From Martinezella rhizogenes (GTDB lineage: Bacteria; Pseudomonadota; Alphaproteobacteria; Rhizobiales; Rhizobiaceae): a stretch of DNA of 64,000 nucleotides. Both the position numbers and the translations under genes were made by a program. A model generated the notes under the pieces. That model had not been told where the DNA came from. It saw only the letters and a program-made list of their open reading frames with translations, and did not search any database. The DNA lies in the NCBI GenBank assembly GCA_013322215.1, contig JAAMEZ010000041.1, forward strand, positions 154,422 through 218,421. The letters are read 5' to 3'. Below are positions 60,501 through 64,000 of this stretch, piece after piece (within the stretch, counting starts at the first letter, position 1; each line of letters opens with the position of its first letter).

Positions 60501-62652
60501 CGAGGCGCGCGGTGATGTCCGACGGGCGCAGATCGACCGGCTGGACGGCAGTGAGCGCCGAGACGTTGCGCTCATAGGCGGGCTCGAGCGCGGCCGCAGC
60601 TTCCGCGACCTTGAGCTTCTCGCGGACATGACCGGACAGATAGGCGTCGGCCATCTGCCAGGACCCGTCGGCGGGGTCGCGGAAGATCGCGCTGCCAAGC
60701 TCAGTGACGACGTCTTCGGGATTACGGTGCAGAAGTTCCGCGATATGGTCGAGATCGACGTGCCCACGTTCGTTGAGCACCACGGCGAGCGCATCCGCCG
60801 CACTGGTGATCACCGGCGGCGCGGGCGGCGAGATGACACGGTCGGTGAAGATCGGCCCGGGCCTTGCCGTATCGTTTTCGAGGTCATAGTCCTCGATCGA
60901 GGCGACCAGCCAGCAATCGGGATCGTCTGCGAACGGCTGGAGATTAGGCCGGCGATGGCTCTCGCGCGTCTCGCCTGTCTCCGGATCCTCGTTGATCGAG
61001 ACCGTGGTGTGGTTGATCGGGCCGAAGTCGCGCACGAAGCTCGACCAGGCAATGCGCAGCTTGACCTGCAGATCCTTCCAGGGTTGGTCCAGCTCCTGGG
61101 CCTTCAGCACCTGACGTACCGCGTCACGGACCGGGATCAGCTTCCTGATGATCCGGACGTGCTTCTCCGGGATACCGTCCGCGCTGCGGCCCTTTCGGAC
61201 CGTAATAGTGACCGGCTGGCCATCGATCACCTGCATGAGGCCTCGGGCGTTGTGGAAGAAGAAGCTGCCTTCGCGGACATGCTGGCCGGACGGAAGATCG
61301 GCAGGAATATCTTCGGTCGCGCCCTCAAGATCGAGATCGATCGCGGTGGGCTCGCCGTCATAGCGGCCTTCCGGAAGAAGATGGACGGCGGCCGACAGCG
61401 CCGCGGCGAGATCCTCGCTGTCACGCGGAAGGCATGTATAGGTCTCGCCGAAAGGACCGGCGGTCAACGCGTGGGTACCGAGCACGAATTCCGGATGCTG
61501 GGCGAACCACCTGTTGACACGTATGGCGCCCTCATCCTCCGTGGCGGGCCGGATTTCGTCCGTGTCGAGCCAAGAAAGATCGCCCTCGGGCTCGGCGACC
61601 TTGCGTTTACGGAAGAAGAGGATGTCCACGACGACGTCGGTTCCCGCGTCGGCCCGGAAGCTGCCTTCCGGCAGGCGGATGGCGGCAATCAGGTCCGCCG
61701 TCTTGGCAATATGCTCGCGCGCCGAGGAATCCGCCTTGTCCATCGTGCCGGAGCTGGTAACAAAGGCTGCGAAAGCCCCGGGCTTCAACAGGTCGATCGA
61801 CCGGGCAATGAAATAGTCGTGCAATCGCAGCCCGAGCGAGCGATAGGCGCGGTCGGAACGGACGGTCCGGTCCGAGAAAGGCGGATTGCCGATGGCAAGG
61901 TCAAAGCTCGCCGGCAACTCCGTGCGCGCAAAATCTCCGGTGAGGATCCGCGCTCGCGGCTGCAAAAGCCGTACGATGCGTGCCGTTACGGGATCGAGCT
62001 CGACGCCGGTGACGTGCGACAGATCACGAAGCGCTTCCGGCATCAGCGCCGGAAACAGGCCCGTGCCGATCCCCGGCTCCAGCACCCGGCCGCCGCGCCA
62101 TCCGAGACGCTGAAGGCCAGACCAGATCGCCCGGACGATGAACTCCGGGGTGAAATGGGCATACTGGGTGCAGCGGGCAAGCGAGGCATAGTCGGTCTCG
62201 CCGACCGCATCCTCGAGATCGGAACCGATGTCGTCCCAGCCCTTGCGGAATTCGAGCTCGCCGGGACGGCGGAAGACGCCGTTGGCAAGATCGGACGCGC
62301 CGAAGCCGGTGAAGCGGATCAGCATCTCCTGTTCCTCGCGCGTCGCAGGACGTTCGTCCGCCTCGATCTCGGCCGCGAGCCGGATCGCGGCAATATTGTC
62401 GCGCGCACGGTCCTTCCAGCTGCGGGCGAGACCACGGTCATCGGCGAGATGGAAGTTCAGACCACGGGCACGGCCCGCCGGGGACGACGGCCGCACGACC
62501 GCGGCGATCGGCAAGGCCGGCGCTGGAGTTGTAGGATCGGGATCATCGTCGGGCTCGAAGTTGCTGGCGAAGGCCGTCACGCCAAGGCCAAGGCCCGACG
62601 AAAGCCCGGTGTTGCCGAAAAGATCGATGGTGAAGGGATCGTCATGTGACAT
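57562..62652 (-). CDS. Giant plasmid-borne DNA methyltransferase-helicase protein
   Basis: This 1696-aa protein fuses an N6-adenine-type methyltransferase and an SF2 helicase. Near residues 150-310 are GGRVLEPGIGTGLFPALMPE (SAM site) and FDLAIGNPPFSDRT (NPPF). Around 880-1450 come YLAHAVGAGKTMTMAASIME (Walker A), QIIVDEAQEFRKL (DEAQ box) and IGSSETMGTGVNAQLRLKAL with QREGRIVRQGNQ (motifs V-VI). A coiled coil follows. It is a common backbone protein of large rhizobial plasmids and resembles phage DarB and strawberry-notch-like proteins, which protect incoming DNA. ATG 62652 has AAGGAG upstream. Confidence 0.88.
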   Translation of the reverse strand: MSHDDPFTIDLFGNTGLSSGLGLGVTAFASNFEPDDDPDPTTPAPALPIAAVVRPSSPAGRARGLNFHLADDRGLARSWKDRARDNIAAIRLAAEIEADERPATREEQEMLIRFTGFGASDLANGVFRRPGELEFRKGWDDIGSDLEDAVGETDYASLARCTQYAHFTPEFIVRAIWSGLQRLGWRGGRVLEPGIGTGLFPALMPEALRDLSHVTGVELDPVTARIVRLLQPRARILTGDFARTELPASFDLAIGNPPFSDRTVRSDRAYRSLGLRLHDYFIARSIDLLKPGAFAAFVTSSGTMDKADSSAREHIAKTADLIAAIRLPEGSFRADAGTDVVVDILFFRKRKVAEPEGDLSWLDTDEIRPATEDEGAIRVNRWFAQHPEFVLGTHALTAGPFGETYTCLPRDSEDLAAALSAAVHLLPEGRYDGEPTAIDLDLEGATEDIPADLPSGQHVREGSFFFHNARGLMQVIDGQPVTITVRKGRSADGIPEKHVRIIRKLIPVRDAVRQVLKAQELDQPWKDLQVKLRIAWSSFVRDFGPINHTTVSINEDPETGETRESHRRPNLQPFADDPDCWLVASIEDYDLENDTARPGPIFTDRVISPPAPPVITSAADALAVVLNERGHVDLDHIAELLHRNPEDVVTELGSAIFRDPADGSWQMADAYLSGHVREKLKVAEAAAALEPAYERNVSALTAVQPVDLRPSDITARLGAPWIPAGDVVAFVKETMGTDIRIHHMPELASWTVEARQLSYLAAGTSEWGTDRRHAGELLSDALNSRVPQIFDTIRDGDSEKRVLNVVDTEAAKEKLHKIKQAFQRWIWSDPDRTDRLARVYNDRFNNIAPRKFNGDHLKLPGASGAFVLYGHQKRGIWRIISAGSTYLAHAVGAGKTMTMAASIMEQRRLGLVAKAMQVVPGHCLAQAAREFLALYPTARILVADETNFSKDKRARFLSRAATATWDAIIITHSAFRFIGVPAVFEQQMIHDELELYETLLLKVEDEDRVSRKRLERLKEGLQERLEALSTRKDDLLTIAEIGVDQIIVDEAQEFRKLSFATNMSTLKGVDPNGSQRAWDLYVKSRFIETINPGRALVLASGTPITNTLGEMFSVQRLMGHPALMERGLHEFDAWASTFGDTTTELELQPSGKYKPVSRFASFVNVPELIAMFRSFADVVMPADLREYVKVPAVSTGRRQIVTSKPTQAFKHYQMVLAERIKAIEERDRPPEPGDDILLSVITDGRHAAIDLRLVDADNDNEADNKLNSLISNAFNIWKATEGSTYLRHDGKPFELPGAAQMIFSDLGTISVEKTRGFSAYRWIRDELIRLGVPASEIAFMQDFKKSEAKQRLFGDVRAGRVRFLIGSSETMGTGVNAQLRLKALHHLDVPWLPSQIEQREGRIVRQGNQHDEVDIFAYATEGSLDATMWQNNERKARFIAAALSGDTSIRRLEDLGEGQANQFAMAKAIASGDQRLMQKAGLEADIARLERLRAAHIDDQHAVRRQLRDAERDIEYATRRIAEVGQDIERLLSTAGAAFSMTVMGKVYAERKEAGRALMKEILTQVQLQQDDETVIASIGGFDLEYRGERFGHDNYRYTTMLMRTGADFEIDLPVTVTPLGAVSRLEHALDDFEGERERNRQRLADARRRLASYQTRDDGGDFAFAGELAEKRLQLAEVEASLAADVEGAAPPMAA

Positions 62653-62781
62653 GCTGGAATCTCCTTGGGTGAAGGCGCGCGTCGCCACCCCCCTGGAAGG
62701 TTCCAGTCGGCTGACGACGTGCGGGGATGAAGAGAACTGGGTGGGCTGGACGGCCGCGGGACGGCGAGCGTCTGCGGATCG

Positions 62782-63183
62782 CTAGTCTCGCGCGATCACG
62801 GTGAGTTGCATCGAATCCCCGTGGAAGGCGATCCTCAGATGCGTGCAGGCGGGGCTGGCAGCGATTAGCTTCACGAGCATGGCACCGTCGAGAAACTCGA
62901 TCCCGTCATCGCCGCCGAAATGCTGGCGCTTGTAGTGCCAGTAGTCGGGGTTCGACTTCGGATCGCACTCTTCGGCATAGACGACAAACGGACGTTGCCC
63001 CTCTGCGAGCTTGCCGTTGGACATGAGGTACACGCTCTCGTCGCCGACCAGCCAAAGACCGGGCTTCTCATCGCGGCCCGGAAACATGCCGTAGTGGGGA
63101 TTGCGGAAGCCGCCATTGAGGTGCGCGTCTAGGCGTCCGCGCATCATGACGACGTGGATGTCCGTCACGGAAAAGGTGAACAT
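62782..63183 (-). CDS. DUF3085-like plasmid protein
   Basis: This 133-aa protein contains GGFRNPHYGMFPGRDEKPGL then WLVGDESVYLMSNGKL and VVYAEECDP, which I associate with DUF3085, a small family of alphaproteobacterial plasmids. Function unknown. It lies 12 bp downstream of the DUF1419 gene and 129 bp upstream of the methyltransferase-helicase gene, so the three may form one unit. Confidence 0.75.
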   Translation of the reverse strand: MFTFSVTDIHVVMMRGRLDAHLNGGFRNPHYGMFPGRDEKPGLWLVGDESVYLMSNGKLAEGQRPFVVYAEECDPKSNPDYWHYKRQHFGGDDGIEFLDGAMLVKLIAASPACTHLRIAFHGDSMQLTVIARD

Positions 63184-63195
63184 CGCCGCCTCCCG

Positions 63196-63798
63196 TTACG
63201 CCGCGATCGCGTCAGGGAGGTAGCGCAGGTGCACCGGCAGCTTCGATGCGATCTGCGCATCCGTGAGGTCGTCGAGCAGCTTCAGGACGGTGCCCTGGCG
63301 TCCGCCGTAGAACAGCACGGTCCGCTTGCCGTGGTCGTGTTCCGGCCAGCGCTCGCCGGCATAGCCGCGATAGTCATCATGGGTGCTCGACCAGATGTGG
63401 TCCAGGCGTTCCTCGCGCGTCATTGCCCGAACGGGCCGGGTTTCGCGCTCGATGATCGCATCGCGCATCCGTTCGGGCGAACCCTTGCCAGCGAGGTCGC
63501 AATAGGCATGGAAATACCGCATCCGGTCGTCGATCTTCAGCGTGAAAAAGATGCTGGTGATGCTGTCGGTAAGGAACTCGCGCATGGCGAACATGTCGCC
63601 CCGCATGAACAGCGGTGGCAGGATCTCGAACATGTAATCGTGTTGCGCCTGGGCAACTTCGAACCATTCGCCTCGATAAAGTGCGCTGTCGTCACCCTCC
63701 CAACGGTTCGGGCGTTGCGCGTGGCGGTCGAACATGCGGAACATCTGCCGGCGATCGGCAATGCCTTCAAGGACTTTTCGGATCGGAGAGACAGTCAT
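63196..63798 (-). CDS. DUF1419-like plasmid protein
   Basis: This 200-aa protein (MTVSPIRKVLEGIADRRQMF, then GEWFEVAQAQHDYMFEILPP and DSITSIFFTLKIDDRMRYFH) matches the DUF1419 family of rhizobial plasmids. No catalytic motif is known. GGAG precedes ATG 63798. It is the first gene of the rightmost minus-strand unit; its promoter should lie in 63799-64000, where I see no other gene. Confidence 0.8.
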   Translation of the reverse strand: MTVSPIRKVLEGIADRRQMFRMFDRHAQRPNRWEGDDSALYRGEWFEVAQAQHDYMFEILPPLFMRGDMFAMREFLTDSITSIFFTLKIDDRMRYFHAYCDLAGKGSPERMRDAIIERETRPVRAMTREERLDHIWSSTHDDYRGYAGERWPEHDHGKRTVLFYGGRQGTVLKLLDDLTDAQIASKLPVHLRYLPDAIAA

Positions 63799-64000
63799 GG
63801 GCGGGCTCCTTTCAGCCTCGTCGGGAAAGACACGCGGCTCATCCTCGCGATGTCGCCATCCTCTTCAGCCCTTCCTGACCCCTCCTTGGCGCCGCCTCTC
63901 CGTCCGGACGGGTCAAGGGCCGCGCAGCGGGCGAAGCTTTACCCTTGACGCGGCTGGCGGGCATGCGGCAACCGGCGTTCCCCTTCCCCTTCCCCTTCCA

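Noticed and set aside
60424..62649. A 741-codon plus-strand frame antisense to the methyltransferase-helicase gene
   Set aside because: Shadow frame of a high-GC gene, without start-site support or recognisable domains.
1..64000. T-DNA borders, overdrive, CRISPR arrays, tRNA and rRNA genes
   Set aside because: I looked for the 25-bp border consensus, regularly spaced repeats and tRNA-like cloverleafs by eye and found none; very degenerate borders could be missed.

Overview
The window is a stretch of a tumour-inducing (Ti) plasmid of the nopaline/agrocinopine type from Agrobacterium/Rhizobium. The diagnostic genes are virA (first codons at the left edge), tzs, virK, virF, virH1/virH2, a complete acc operon for agrocinopine uptake and catabolism, splA-traR-mcpA, traM and the traAFBH/traCDG conjugation genes around an oriT. 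Gene order matches what I recall of the pTiC58 lineage, with several differences: IS remnants, a truncated operon end and a duplicated segment. No T-DNA border, tRNA, rRNA or CRISPR array was seen.

Region 1 (1-13.4 kb) is the accessory part of the vir regulon. virA and tzs diverge around VirG-type vir boxes. A small ORF and a chorismate-lyase-like secreted protein follow. Then come decayed DNA (an IS66 orf1 remnant and a hipA pseudogene), virK, the F-box effector virF, a frameshifted IS110 transposase inside a perfect 28-bp inverted repeat, and the cytochrome P450 pair virH1-virH2.

Region 2 (13.4-23.4 kb, minus strand) is accR-accABCDEFG, extended by a Nudix hydrolase, a DUF4432 aldose-epimerase-like protein and the stump of a P-loop gene cut by an IS21 fragment. 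Region 3 (23.4-30.2 kb, plus strand) is the divergent arc operon: a Na/Pi-cotransporter-like protein, sucrose phosphorylase, the quorum-sensing activator TraR, a small frameshifted ORF and a chemoreceptor. AccR probably controls both directions, so agrocinopine would induce its own catabolism and, through TraR, conjugation.

Region 4 (30.3-40.3 kb) is the Dtr conjugation module: antiactivator traM, traH-B-F-A on minus, oriT with an RSF1010-like nic core, a perfect tra box, and traC-D-G on plus. The trb mating-pair genes and repABC lie outside the window.

Region 5 (40.3-64 kb) is GC-rich plasmid backbone of small conserved genes, mostly on minus: WGR and HU-like proteins, DUF736, a PP-loop (PAPS-reductase-like) protein, ArdC antirestriction protein, DUF7007, a ParB-like protein, a giant methyltransferase-helicase, DUF3085 and DUF1419. 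An alcohol dehydrogenase/HxlR pair interrupts it. A ~4.7-kb block bounded by two near-identical ~770-bp copies of the DUF736 locus carries a Nudix pseudogene, an unrecognised 283-aa protein, an Apea-like HEPN protein and a zeta-type toxin with a small partner. This is the strongest candidate for an uncharacterised defence or addiction system. Structured repeated leader elements precede several backbone genes.
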